Part shown: one piece after another, positions 17,593 through 25,972 of the stretch
How the letters are laid out: each line of letters begins with the position of its first letter
How positions within the stretch are numbered: position 1 is the stretch's first letter
From: Mesotoga sp. BH458_6_3_2_1
GTDB lineage: Bacteria; Thermotogota; Thermotogae; Petrotogales; Kosmotogaceae
DNA length: 64,000 bases
Assembly: GCF_003664995.1 (NCBI RefSeq)
Contig: NZ_JFHL01000021.1
Location: forward strand, 188,880 to 252,879
Direction of reading: 5' to 3'
Notes under the pieces: model-generated
Databases searched by the model: none
The model's input: the letters and a program-made list of their open reading frames with translations, nothing else
What the model was told of the DNA's origin: nothing
Made by a program: the position numbers and the translations under genes

Positions 17593-18409
17593 GAGAAGCG
17601 TAGTAATAACTATGAACATCGTGGCGTTTTTGGTGGTTTTGCTGATCCTCTCTCCTCTCTTAATGCTAATACTAAATTCTTTCAGAGAAACTAATGACAT
17701 TTATCAGAATCCTTTGAAGCTTCCGGAGAAATTCTATCTGGGAAACTACTCGAAGATCTTCCAGGACACCAGTTTCGGCAGGAACTTCGCAAACAGCATG
17801 ACGGTTACCCTCGTTACCGTCATGCTATGCATAATTATCACTACACTGGCAGGCTATGCAATGTCCAGATTCAAGTTCAAGGGCAAGAATCCTTTGATAC
17901 TATGGCTTCTGGCTTCCCAGGCTTTCCCGGGAATTCTAATGATAATCGGTCTCTTTTCTCTCCTTAACCGGTACTCCCTTCAGAACAACCCCCTGGGCCT
18001 GATTATTCTATACACTACCTTTACTATCCCGTTCTGCAGCTGGTTACTTAAGGGATACTTCGATGAGATTCCCCAGGCACTTGAAGAAGCTGCAATGATT
18101 GATGGTTGTAATCGATTTCAGGCAATGCGGAAGATAATCGTGCCAATGGCAGTTCCGGGGATAGTCGCTGTCGGAACGTTTGCGTTTCTTCTCTCTTGGA
18201 ATGAGTTCTTTTTTGCGCTCGTAATCATGAGAGAGAATGCAAATTATACCCTTCCCGTTTTCCTTTCGAGGTTCGTTGGAACCGGAGGTGCCGTAGAGTG
18301 GGGCGCTCTATCGGCCGGCGCCCTAATCACTGCTCTTCCTCCTATCCTTCTGTTTCTCCTATCACAGAAGTATCTAATCGGAGGGCTTACGAGAGGTGCG
18401 ATCAAATGA
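17582..18409 (+). CDS. Sugar ABC transporter permease 2 (MalG type)
   Basis: 275 residues with six membrane segments. The EAA motif is LEEAAMIDGCNRFQAMRKIIVP. MalG-type features include the first-helix SPLLMLILNSF and the C-terminal QKYLIGGLTRGAIK. It forms the channel heterodimer with the preceding permease. Since no ATP-binding protein is encoded here, a shared MsmK-like ATPase from elsewhere in the genome is presumably used, as common for this class. Its stop overlaps the next start (ATGA), so translation is coupled. Confidence 0.93.
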   Translation: MRPKRSVVITMNIVAFLVVLLILSPLLMLILNSFRETNDIYQNPLKLPEKFYLGNYSKIFQDTSFGRNFANSMTVTLVTVMLCIIITTLAGYAMSRFKFKGKNPLILWLLASQAFPGILMIIGLFSLLNRYSLQNNPLGLIILYTTFTIPFCSWLLKGYFDEIPQALEEAAMIDGCNRFQAMRKIIVPMAVPGIVAVGTFAFLLSWNEFFFALVIMRENANYTLPVFLSRFVGTGGAVEWGALSAGALITALPPILLFLLSQKYLIGGLTRGAIK

Positions 18410-19239
18410 GAATCGCCGTCATCGGAGCCGCCTCTATCGACAGGTATGTGATTCTCGATTCATTTCCAGAAAGAGATTCTATGGTATTTGCAAGAAGCAC
18501 ACATGATTTCATCGGAGGCTCAGGAGCGAACATAGCTTTGAATCTCTCGCATTGCGCTGAAACGGACTTCTACTTCGGAACGGGAAATGATCTATCTTCG
18601 AAGTGGATTCTAGAGAAGCTCTCTTTGCCAAGCATGAATCTTAGTTACGTCGTGGAAAATGGATCTGGCGCCGAGACTTTAATAATGCTGGATTCACAAG
18701 GAGAGCGAAGAATCATATCCCTTGGAGGCCATGCTCTCTTTCGCGGTGTAATCGACGAAAAGAGGTACAGTGCGATTTGCGTGGCGGACAGTTTCAAAGA
18801 AGTCGCGCTCGATGCATTCCGAAAGACAGCTGAATCTCTGAAAGTCTATGTACCGGGTGGATGTGGTCTGTATTTTGGAACCGATACCGTTGTTGAGGTA
18901 GCTTGTTTATCGGATTTCACTATTTTGTCGGAAGGAGAAGCAGAGAACCTTCAGAGAAGGATCAGTGAGATCTCTTCGAATATTATAATAACCAGAGGAT
19001 CCGCTGCAACGATCTGGATAGATAGAAACAAGAATAGCCGCTCCTTCGAGGTTGAAGGAATCGCTGAAAAAATCTTGGATACTACGGGAGCCGGTGATGC
19101 TTTCGCCGCAGGATTTATTGAGAAGTTTACGAAGTGCGGTGATCCAGTCCAGAGTATCAATTACGGCCACAAGAATGCGGCAAAAGCGGTTTCTGCAATT
19201 GGACCCAACCTCGTAGAAGGGAGGAAAGATTTAAGATGA
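18406..19239 (+). CDS. PfkB family sugar kinase
   Basis: About 277 residues of the ribokinase/PfkB fold. The N-terminal substrate motif is GGSGANIALNLS near residue 40, and the C-terminal signature DTTGAGDAFAAGF holds the catalytic Asp and anion hole. It transfers the ATP gamma-phosphate to a sugar or nucleoside hydroxyl. ATG 18406 is chosen because it overlaps the permease stop as ATGA; the longer open frame starting at 18298 lies inside the permease gene. It would phosphorylate the imported compound before dehydrogenase and aldolase steps. Confidence 0.88.
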   Translation: MRIAVIGAASIDRYVILDSFPERDSMVFARSTHDFIGGSGANIALNLSHCAETDFYFGTGNDLSSKWILEKLSLPSMNLSYVVENGSGAETLIMLDSQGERRIISLGGHALFRGVIDEKRYSAICVADSFKEVALDAFRKTAESLKVYVPGGCGLYFGTDTVVEVACLSDFTILSEGEAENLQRRISEISSNIIITRGSAATIWIDRNKNSRSFEVEGIAEKILDTTGAGDAFAAGFIEKFTKCGDPVQSINYGHKNAAKAVSAIGPNLVEGRKDLR

Positions 19240-20183
19240 AGGGGCTTATGGCCAATAGAGACACAATGATGAAAGTTTGCAAACTCTACTATATCGAGGA
19301 CAAGACACAGAGCGAAATCGCCAGATTGGTTGGAATATCCAGACCCCAAGTCAGCAGGCTGCTCACAAAAGCCAAAAACGAGGGAGTCGTTAGGATAGAG
19401 ATTGATTCGGGAAAAGTGGAAAATCTCGAAGAGATTTCGATAGAAATGAAAGAGAGATTCGGACTGAAGAACGTCATCGTTGCGGACGAAGCATCGGATG
19501 GAGGAACCATCACTTCAATTGCGATGTCTGCAGCGAAATTCCTCCCCGATTACGTGAAGAATGGACAGCTTGTGGGGATCTCCTGGGGTCGAACTCTGTA
19601 TGAGACAGTTGAAAGAGTCGTATTCAATAGTGAGCTTCCAAACACAACATTCATACCCCTGATCGGTGGCGTCGGCCAGTTGCGTCACGAGTATCAGATG
19701 AATTCAATTGTTGAGAAGATTGCGAATTCCTTTCACAGTAACCGTTACTACCTTTTCGCTCCAGCCTTCATAGAAAACGCGAAGACTCTAAACATGATGC
19801 TTGAAGACAGTTCGATAAGATTCATGTCGGAGATGTGGAAGAGGTTGGATCTGGCCATTGTCGGGATAGGGGAACCCATATCTCTGTCCAATGCCTTCAA
19901 GAACATCTACGATAAGGAGTTCCTTGCTAACCTTATGAAACACGAGGCGGTTGGCGACATAGCAGCGAGATTCTTCAACGTGGACGGAGCACCTTGCGTT
20001 TCCGGAAATGAGAATATCCTCGGGATATCTCTTGATCAGCTGAAGGAAGTGCCCGAGGTTATCGGGATTGCAGGTGGCAAAGAGAAAGCTCAGGCAATTC
20101 ATGCGTCAATAAAGGCCGGATATATCAATTCAATCGTAACGGATAGGAGTACTGCTCTTCAAATACTCCGAATGCAGAGGTAA
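19236..20183 (+). CDS. SorC/DeoR-type sugar-binding transcriptional regulator
   Basis: 315 residues. A helix-turn-helix near residues 25-50 reads TQSEIARLVGISRPQVSRLL. The C-terminal sugar-phosphate sensing domain of the SorC family (GISWGRTLYE, PLIGGVGQ, GIGEP, ISLDQLKEVPEVIGIAGG) follows. Such proteins are released from operators by phosphorylated sugars. It overlaps the kinase by ATGA. Encoded inside the operon, it should control the promoter near 11290, where a TGTTC-T-GAACA palindrome is found. Confidence 0.9.
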   Translation: MKGLMANRDTMMKVCKLYYIEDKTQSEIARLVGISRPQVSRLLTKAKNEGVVRIEIDSGKVENLEEISIEMKERFGLKNVIVADEASDGGTITSIAMSAAKFLPDYVKNGQLVGISWGRTLYETVERVVFNSELPNTTFIPLIGGVGQLRHEYQMNSIVEKIANSFHSNRYYLFAPAFIENAKTLNMMLEDSSIRFMSEMWKRLDLAIVGIGEPISLSNAFKNIYDKEFLANLMKHEAVGDIAARFFNVDGAPCVSGNENILGISLDQLKEVPEVIGIAGGKEKAQAIHASIKAGYINSIVTDRSTALQILRMQR

Positions 20184-20184
20184 T

Positions 20185-21156
20185 ATGAGAATCGGATTAG
20201 TCTATAATCCTAACTCTGGTAAGCGAGAGAAAGATCTTGCTCTCATGAAGGCTCTTGCCAAGAAGCTTGAGGGATTGCACCTATTCTGTACGAAATCTAC
20301 CCATCTTCACCTGAAAGAGTACTTCAATCTGGAAGTAATCGGATCGGGGACGACCCACAACGATTACAGAGACACCATAAACGCGGGTAACGCCCTTTCG
20401 GAAATGAATCTGGTGATATCGATCGGAGGGGATGGAACCGCATCCGATGTTGTCGCCGGTATGCGGTTGACTGGGAGGCTTGCGCCAGTTGCGGGTGTCG
20501 CTTTGGGAACAGCCAATTGCGGACCACTTATTGCTATCAGATCGGTTGCTGACATAGTAGACTTTGACTTCCTTAATATAAGGCCAAAATGGGTAATCGG
20601 ACTAGACGTATTCGAAGAAGAATACATAAGTTCGGCATTCAACGATGTGGTCATTTCCGAAACTTTGATTTCGACAGTAGAAGGAAAGAGCTTAACAATC
20701 GACGCTTCGAACTTCTTCTACAAGAATGAGAGAACACCAAGAGAACCTGTGTCAATCTCTTCAGAAACAAGCAGATTGGAGATCAACGGAGAGGAAGTCT
20801 CGCCTCATTTTCGTACATCACAAATCATTATCTCTCCATTTCCAAAAGACACAAAGGGATTGTTCGCCTATAAAGCAGTGAGCGGCCTCCTTTGCTGGCT
20901 GCCTTACTCGAGCTGTGACTCTGCAATGATTGTCTCTTCAAGACCGATAATAACTATGGTTGAACCGGACGAGACAGTCTCTGCGGATATCAAGCAGTTC
21001 ATTCTAACTAACAGTGATACAGTAAGATTATCTGGCTTCGAAGCTTTCTGCGTGATCGATGGAAATCCAAGGGTAGATCTTTCAGCATCCGAGGGAATCG
21101 AAGTGAAAACAAATGGAAGGGCAGGACTTGGCGTGAAAAGACGTGATGAAGAATGA
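20185..21156 (+). CDS. NAD-kinase-fold protein (AcoX-like)
   Basis: 323 residues. The start MRIGLVYNPNSGK and the central ISIGGDGTASDVV are the NNE/GGDGT signature of the NAD kinase/diacylglycerol kinase superfamily. Closest in form to the AcoX or ATP-NAD kinase-like proteins found in catabolic operons, whose biochemical role is poorly defined. It could phosphorylate NAD or a pathway metabolite. It starts one base after the regulator and overlaps the next gene by ATGA, so it belongs firmly to this operon. Confidence 0.8.
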   Translation: MRIGLVYNPNSGKREKDLALMKALAKKLEGLHLFCTKSTHLHLKEYFNLEVIGSGTTHNDYRDTINAGNALSEMNLVISIGGDGTASDVVAGMRLTGRLAPVAGVALGTANCGPLIAIRSVADIVDFDFLNIRPKWVIGLDVFEEEYISSAFNDVVISETLISTVEGKSLTIDASNFFYKNERTPREPVSISSETSRLEINGEEVSPHFRTSQIIISPFPKDTKGLFAYKAVSGLLCWLPYSSCDSAMIVSSRPIITMVEPDETVSADIKQFILTNSDTVRLSGFEAFCVIDGNPRVDLSASEGIEVKTNGRAGLGVKRRDEE

Positions 21157-22133
21157 ACAGGATTTTCAGGGCACTTGAAGCATTCACCGTTGGCGATGCG
21201 ATGGGAATGGTAACGGAATTCATGACCCGCCGGCAAATCTCTGCCAGGTTCGAGTTCGTAAGTGATTTGCTAGAACCGGAACATTCGCTTATCCATAAGA
21301 ATCTAGCAAGAGGTCAGATAACTGACGACACAGAGCAGGTGCTTTACTTAATAAAGCTCTACAATGAGAAAAGAAACTTCTCACAAGAGACGGTCAAGGA
21401 AGCTCTTTGCAGGTGGGTCGACGAGTGTGACCCTGTTAGGAAGGGTTACATAGGGCCAAGCACTAAGAGAGCTATCGAAGCCTTCAAGAACAAAGAGGAA
21501 TTCGAGAGTCTGGGCACTACCAGTGGGGCTCCAATGAGAGTGCTTGCTCCAGTCTTATGTAGTCTCAACAAAAGTGAAAAGCATCTAGTCGAAGTAATAA
21601 GAGAGTGTACAGTTCCTACTCATAACACGAATCTCGCTCTCGAAGCTTCCCTCTCAGTCGGATTCGCCTACTACTATGCAGCAAAGGGGCAGGGTGTTAA
21701 TCAGATTGTAGAAGCAGCCATTAGAGGCTCAAGATTAGCTGGAGAAAGCTCTTGCGCAGAATTCGTAGGACCTTCTGCCGGTGAAAGACTTTCCGTGATC
21801 GGAGATCAAATCGGCGGTGAATTGCCTGGCGATTTTCTTGACAGAATCTACTATCTGTTTGGCACAACTATGGAGGCGGTAGACGTAGCAGTTGCAGCGA
21901 TTGCCATCGGGCTTTTCTGCAGAGATGATGTGTGGCAAGCAATAAGGATGGGTGCATCAATCGGCGGAGACACCGATACCATTGCAGCAATAGCAGGCGC
22001 ACTGTCTTCTCTCCAAGGCGAAACTAACAATATCCCTCATTTCATAACTCAGAAAGTATCGAAAACAAACGAAAATCTTGATCTGCAGAAGTATGTAAGA
22101 TACGTAGAGGAAACGAGTGATATAGATGATTAA
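21153..22133 (+). CDS. ADP-ribosylglycohydrolase family protein
   Basis: 326 residues, all-helical ARH/DraG fold. The two metal-binding motifs are visible: GQITDDTEQVLYL near residue 55 and GASIGGDTDTIAAIAG near residue 275, supplying the threonine and aspartates for two magnesium ions. Characterised relatives remove ADP-ribose from proteins or cleave other alpha-N/O-ribosyl bonds. In this sugar operon there is no ADP-ribosyltransferase, so hydrolysis of a small ribosyl or glycosyl metabolite is more likely than protein de-modification. This is inference. It overlaps both neighbours. Confidence 0.85.
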   Translation: MNRIFRALEAFTVGDAMGMVTEFMTRRQISARFEFVSDLLEPEHSLIHKNLARGQITDDTEQVLYLIKLYNEKRNFSQETVKEALCRWVDECDPVRKGYIGPSTKRAIEAFKNKEEFESLGTTSGAPMRVLAPVLCSLNKSEKHLVEVIRECTVPTHNTNLALEASLSVGFAYYYAAKGQGVNQIVEAAIRGSRLAGESSCAEFVGPSAGERLSVIGDQIGGELPGDFLDRIYYLFGTTMEAVDVAVAAIAIGLFCRDDVWQAIRMGASIGGDTDTIAAIAGALSSLQGETNNIPHFITQKVSKTNENLDLQKYVRYVEETSDIDD

Positions 22134-23307
22134 ACTATTGTCCGGAAGTGCCTCTGTGGGGGTTATCTACGGGATCTTCAATTTCGTTCTAATACCGTAT
22201 CTCAATGGCAAGTTTCACTCAACTGCTCTGGCTGGAAACCTGGTTTCAGCAGGAATGATTATAACGATCTTCACCGGAATGCTAATTGGCTATCTAGGCG
22301 ACCGAAACAGGAAATACCTGTTCTTCATTAAAGGTCTCTTCATCATCGCAATTGCCAGCATGTTTATGCTTAGCACAGGCAATGAAATCTTGTTGGGAAT
22401 TGCTGCCGTCGTTTTCACCATGTCAATATTCAGTCTTCTTACTCCATACTCTGCCCTTGTCAGCAACGTGAGTAAGCCTGGCAGAAAGGACAGAAACTAT
22501 GGATTCATGATGGGTGTTATGAATATAGCGACCTTCCTCTGTTCCCTGTTCATTGGAGTCGCCCTTTCAAGAAGCGAAGAGACCGCATTTGTGATTTTCT
22601 CGATTGCTGCAGCTGTCCTAGTTGTTCCGATTTTCTTCTTTCGTTCTGGTTCTCAAGTAGATGATGCCGCTGTAGGTATTAGGGAAGAAGACTTGAGATT
22701 CAAAATTGACAGAAAAATAGTCTTTGTAATGATCTCTCAGTTTGGCTTATGGTTTTCCATGGGTGGGATACTTCCTTACTTGACCTCTTTCATCAGCAGC
22801 GATATAGGTGTGTCTCTTGGCACTGCCTCGTCGATAATGGGAATATCAACTCTTGTGAGTGGCGTGACTTCTCTTTTGACTGGCACTCTGAGCAAAATGC
22901 TCGGACAGAGAAGGCTGCACATTACGGCGCTTTCTATCCTAGCCGGCGTTTTCTTGTTAGTGAGTATCTTCTACTCTGGATTCCTGGATCTTGGCCCATT
23001 TCTTATGCTGATCGTCTTGATTTTCTTCAGCTTTGCTTTGGGAATTGTTCTCGCCCTCAACGTGACAATAGTCTCAGATACGGTTTCCCTTGCAAATCAG
23101 GGAAAGATCTTCGGCCTAAATAACATAGTAATGGTGCTCTCTCAATCGCTTGCCCTAAGTCTTATAGGTTCTTTGATAGCCCTGAGTGGCTATAATCTGG
23201 CATTTGTTTTTGTTGCAGGAGGCTTCGCGACCGCAATACTATTCTTCGTAATAAGCACGCTTAATTATCAAAGACCACTAAACGAGCAAAAGTCAGGTAA
23301 GACGTAG
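22126..23307 (+). CDS. Major facilitator superfamily transporter
   Basis: 393 residues, about 12 membrane helices. The loop between helices 2 and 3 (GYLGDRNRKYLFF) is the MFS motif A variant. Halves are separated by a charged central loop near residues 180-200. It overlaps the ADP-ribosylglycohydrolase gene by eight bases and ends the operon. It could be an alternative importer or an exporter of a pathway product. No terminator hairpin was found after it. Confidence 0.85.
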   Translation: MIKLLSGSASVGVIYGIFNFVLIPYLNGKFHSTALAGNLVSAGMIITIFTGMLIGYLGDRNRKYLFFIKGLFIIAIASMFMLSTGNEILLGIAAVVFTMSIFSLLTPYSALVSNVSKPGRKDRNYGFMMGVMNIATFLCSLFIGVALSRSEETAFVIFSIAAAVLVVPIFFFRSGSQVDDAAVGIREEDLRFKIDRKIVFVMISQFGLWFSMGGILPYLTSFISSDIGVSLGTASSIMGISTLVSGVTSLLTGTLSKMLGQRRLHITALSILAGVFLLVSIFYSGFLDLGPFLMLIVLIFFSFALGIVLALNVTIVSDTVSLANQGKIFGLNNIVMVLSQSLALSLIGSLIALSGYNLAFVFVAGGFATAILFFVISTLNYQRPLNEQKSGKT

Positions 23308-23355
23308 AAACAGACCCAGCGATAAAACTAAACTAATCGGCCTGGAGGATATTCA

Positions 23356-23738
23356 CTACGTACTGTTTCGCATCAACTTCAACTCTTTGTGAAGACGTTC
23401 GCATCTTTCGTACCAGAGCATTCTGTAATCCTCGTGGATAATTATTCTGCAAACAAAGTCAAAAGGTTGAAAATCTATTACTCTAGGCACCAATTCTTAC
23501 ATTCCTTATTTAGCTAAAGGTCCTGCTTCTCATCTGTAATGTAGACGAGCACTGAATCCTGACCTTGATGATTGCCGCAACGGCTCTTGTATGCCCGTCG
23601 GTTATAGCAAGTCTTTCATCAAGATAAATGACCGGAATCGAAACACTCTTCACTCTGAATAGCTCTCAGTTTGGTAAACGATACATAAAGCTGACTGGGC
23701 TACAAGTCCCTTGCTCGAATCACAAATCTACTTGACAT
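23356..23738 (-). pseudogene. Decayed ParB-like nuclease-domain gene
   Basis: No long frame survives, but successive frames read as one protein: start ATG 23738 giving SRFVIRARDL, then TAG in place of an expected Lys, PSQLYVSFTKL, a frameshift, ELFRVKSVSIPVIYLDERL, ITDGHTRAVAAIIK, a frameshift, GQDSVLVYITDEKQDL, more stops around NKECKNWCLE, and finally DFVCRIIIHEDYRMLWYERC to a TAG at 23356. The IPVIYLDE...TDGHTRA core and the DYRMLWYERC tail match stand-alone ParB-like proteins. At least two frameshifts and several stops make it non-functional. Confidence 0.75.
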
Positions 23739-23902
23739 GACTACCCCATATAATTAATTCACAGCCGACAGACTTCACGACTTTCATGAGCATGGCGCTG
23801 GAGTGAGCCCTCCTCCACAGATACTAACTCTATAAACACATCTTCAAGAAGGTGGAAGTGCTATTATTCTATTGTCTTTATTTTAGAGCTCATACTTGTA
23901 GC

Positions 23903-23924
23903 GACGATATGAAGACGATATGAA
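23903..23924 (+). repeat. Tandem 11-bp duplication
   Basis: GACGATATGAA occurs twice in immediate succession (23903-23913 and 23914-23924) in the gap between the ParB-like pseudogene and the propeller lipoprotein. It looks like a small slippage duplication. Nothing else recognisable lies in 23739-24038. Confidence 0.6.
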
Positions 23925-24038
23925 CAGGATGCTCAGGATTCGTTCCATAGAATGCGACTACAGATTTCGACTATCCCCAAGACAACCTTTCATGGCATCG
24001 ACAATTAGTCTTGTAGAGTGAATTCAAAGGAGGAGAAA

Positions 24039-25091
24039 ATGAAGAGGAAGATACTGATAGCATTTGTAGGTCTTCTGGTGATTCTATTTCTAGTGAGCAG
24101 CTGCATCCCTTTTCCCAAAGCAAAGAATTACCGCGCATGGGTAGTGGGACAGACAGACACAAACGGAATCGCAATACTTTACTTTTCGGACGATTCCGGT
24201 GAAACCTGGACGCGCCAGGCAATGGACATCCTGCCTGAAGGTAAGAGTTTGGAGGACGTTTTTTCAGTAGATCAGAATACAGTCTGGGCTTGTGGTTCAG
24301 GCGGGCTATTGCTGAAAACGACTAACGGTGGCTCCGACTGGGAGACAGTTGAAGTATCTGAAGTTGCTACTGATTCTTTTCTCTCTTTCCTTTCGATTTT
24401 TGAAGATAGAATTTGGGTAAGCGGTGACGAAGGACTTGTAATCTTCTCTGATGACTACGGTGGGAGTTGGACAGTATGCGACCTTCCCGAAACGGCTTCA
24501 GAATACTTGATTCAAGGAATCCATGCAATAAACCAGAATGTGATCTATGCGGTTGGGAACAAGTCAACGCCCAGAGCCGGCATAGTTCTCAAAAGCGAAA
24601 ATGGTGGTCAGAACTGGGAAGAAATTGAGCTGCCAAACAGCTACAACGACAATGGATGGATAGGTGTAAAGGCTACGGATGAAAATCACATAGTCATCCA
24701 TGGTGGTCAGGGCCATTATGTGGTAACCGCGAATGGTGGGAAACAATGGGTCACAGGAGGTCCTCTTTTCGCTAAAGACCTGAACTCCCTGGTAATGCTG
24801 GACAGTTCAACTTACTGGGCAGCCTGCGATTTTGATACGATAATTCTTACAAAGAACAGCGGAATAAGCTGGGAGGAACAGCCGCCGGCAGGAACGAGCA
24901 ATTCATTTCTGTTAGGGATAGATGCTCTCAACAAGAATAACGCGTTGGTTGTCGGCTCATCGGCCGGATACCCGCAGTTCGGAAAGATACTGCGCACAGA
25001 AGACGGAGGAAAGAATTGGGAGGTTGTTCTTAGCGCAGAGGAATGTCCAGTTACCTTAACTCATGTTTCGATAGCCGAAAAGAGTATGTGA
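24039..25091 (+). CDS. YCF48-like seven-bladed beta-propeller lipoprotein
   Basis: About 350 residues. The signal sequence ends in the lipobox LVSSC. The rest is a propeller with about seven BNR/YCF48-type Asp-box repeats: SDDSGETW, TTNGGSDW, SDDYGGSW, SENGGQNW, TANGGKQW, TKNSGISW, TEDGGKNW. Repeats are separated by phrases such as NTVWACGSGG and NVIYAVGN. Asp-box propellers bind ligands or proteins on the cell surface; no sialidase catalytic residues are seen. ATG 24039 follows AAAGGAGGAGAAA; the GTG seven codons earlier is rejected. Confidence 0.85.
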   Translation: MKRKILIAFVGLLVILFLVSSCIPFPKAKNYRAWVVGQTDTNGIAILYFSDDSGETWTRQAMDILPEGKSLEDVFSVDQNTVWACGSGGLLLKTTNGGSDWETVEVSEVATDSFLSFLSIFEDRIWVSGDEGLVIFSDDYGGSWTVCDLPETASEYLIQGIHAINQNVIYAVGNKSTPRAGIVLKSENGGQNWEEIELPNSYNDNGWIGVKATDENHIVIHGGQGHYVVTANGGKQWVTGGPLFAKDLNSLVMLDSSTYWAACDFDTIILTKNSGISWEEQPPAGTSNSFLLGIDALNKNNALVVGSSAGYPQFGKILRTEDGGKNWEVVLSAEECPVTLTHVSIAEKSM

Positions 25092-25133
25092 AAACCATGG
25101 ATTAGTTCCAAGTTCCAAGTTGTGAGTTGTAAG

Positions 25134-25268
25134 ACCGTGGTTGGGGGTCGGTGGTCGGGGGTTCGTAAGAGCAAGAGAAACTCGTTGACCGTGTTGAATG
25201 GTTCTCCGTTCGCCGAAAAGATCCGCTGGTCGCTTGCTAAAAGACGCTGTACGCTGGAAAGAGCGAAG
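25134..25268 (+). repeat. GGTTGGGGGTCGG-type dispersed repeat, copy 1
   Basis: Its first 80 bases match 40301-40383 almost exactly. The whole 130 bases matches 51987-52113 at lower identity, including CCGCT..CGCTTGCTAA and ACGCTGGA.AG.GCGAAG. A shortened copy starts at 26130. The repeat is preceded by GTTCCAAGTTGTGAGTTG both here and near 51945. It is not coding; origin unknown. Confidence 0.75.
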
Positions 25269-25505
25269 TAACTGGTTCGCCGTTAGACGAGGAAATCTGT
25301 TCTTCATTCTTGGTCAGACCATTTATTCAGAGAGTAGAGAGAAGGGGAAAGCAAAGAGGCCAAGTAAGGATCCGGGATCTTGAAAGGTCTTGAAAAGCTC
25401 TTTAATAGCCTCTCGAGAGCCCATCATTATCCATAAGTCAGGGAGTTAAATTCCGCTAATATGCTTGTTCTCGTGTGAATGCTGTGTTTGGCTCCTGATG
25501 ATCCT

Positions 25506-25560
25506 GATCTTAAATCCTCCCTTGAGGGAGGAGGGCCACGTAGTGGCGGAGGGTGTTGGT
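25506..25560 (+). repeat. Two-hairpin palindromic element, copy A
   Basis: Flank GATCTTAAAT, then CCTCCC-TTGA-GGGAGG (25516-25531), then GCCAC-gta-GTGGC (25535-25547), then GGAGGGTGTTG. The flanks and TTGA loop are shared with copy B at 25740, while both stems have different sequences that still pair. Confidence 0.75.
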
Positions 25561-25739
25561 CTTAGTATGCGAAAAAAACCGATGCTCCGAAATAGTCCTC
25601 TGAGAGCGGTTGCTAGGTGTTAGTTTAGGTCTCTGGCAGGAGCATACCTATGGATCACAGACCAAATAACGCGAAGTATTGAATACATCGTTCAAATTCG
25701 AACAGGCCAACCTATTCTAAACGTTGTTCAAAGAGCACA

Positions 25740-25785
25740 CACCCCACCGCAAGCGGTCCCCCCCGCTCAAGCGGGGATTTAGATC
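25740..25785 (-). repeat. Two-hairpin palindromic element, copy B (inverted)
   Basis: Read on the minus strand: GATCTAAAT, CCCCGC-TTGA-GCGGGG (25776-25761), then ACCGC-tt-GCGGT (25757-25746), then GGGGTGTG. Same architecture and flanks as copy A, different stem sequences with pairing preserved. Confidence 0.75.
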
Positions 25786-25945
25786 AAGAACGTGCACACC
25801 AGGAGGGACGCCGGAAAACCTACCTGTCCCCACATTTCGGGCGAATCGCCGTTCGTCCCTACAGAATCACCTAAAATTGTCATCCCGCAGAGCCTGCCCT
25901 GAAAACCTGCCCCAAAATTCTCCTGTTTGGGGTCTCCTGTTAAGG

Positions 25946-25972
25946 GTCATCCCGAACTTGTTTCGGGATCTG
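25946..25972 (+). repeat. GTCAT...ATCTG palindrome
   Basis: ATCCCGAA pairs with TTCGGGAT around CTTGT. An identical 27-base copy is at 40522-40548. Variant copies with compensating stem changes are at 26086-26117 (ATCCTGAA/TTCAGGAT), 26250-26282 inverted (ATTCTGAA/TTCAGAAT) and 40464-40496 inverted (ATTCCGA/TCGGAAT). Confidence 0.75.

Noticed and set aside
18298-18405. Longer N-terminus for the PfkB kinase
   Set aside because: These 36 codons lie in another frame of the permease gene; the ATGA overlap at 18406 gives the natural kinase start.
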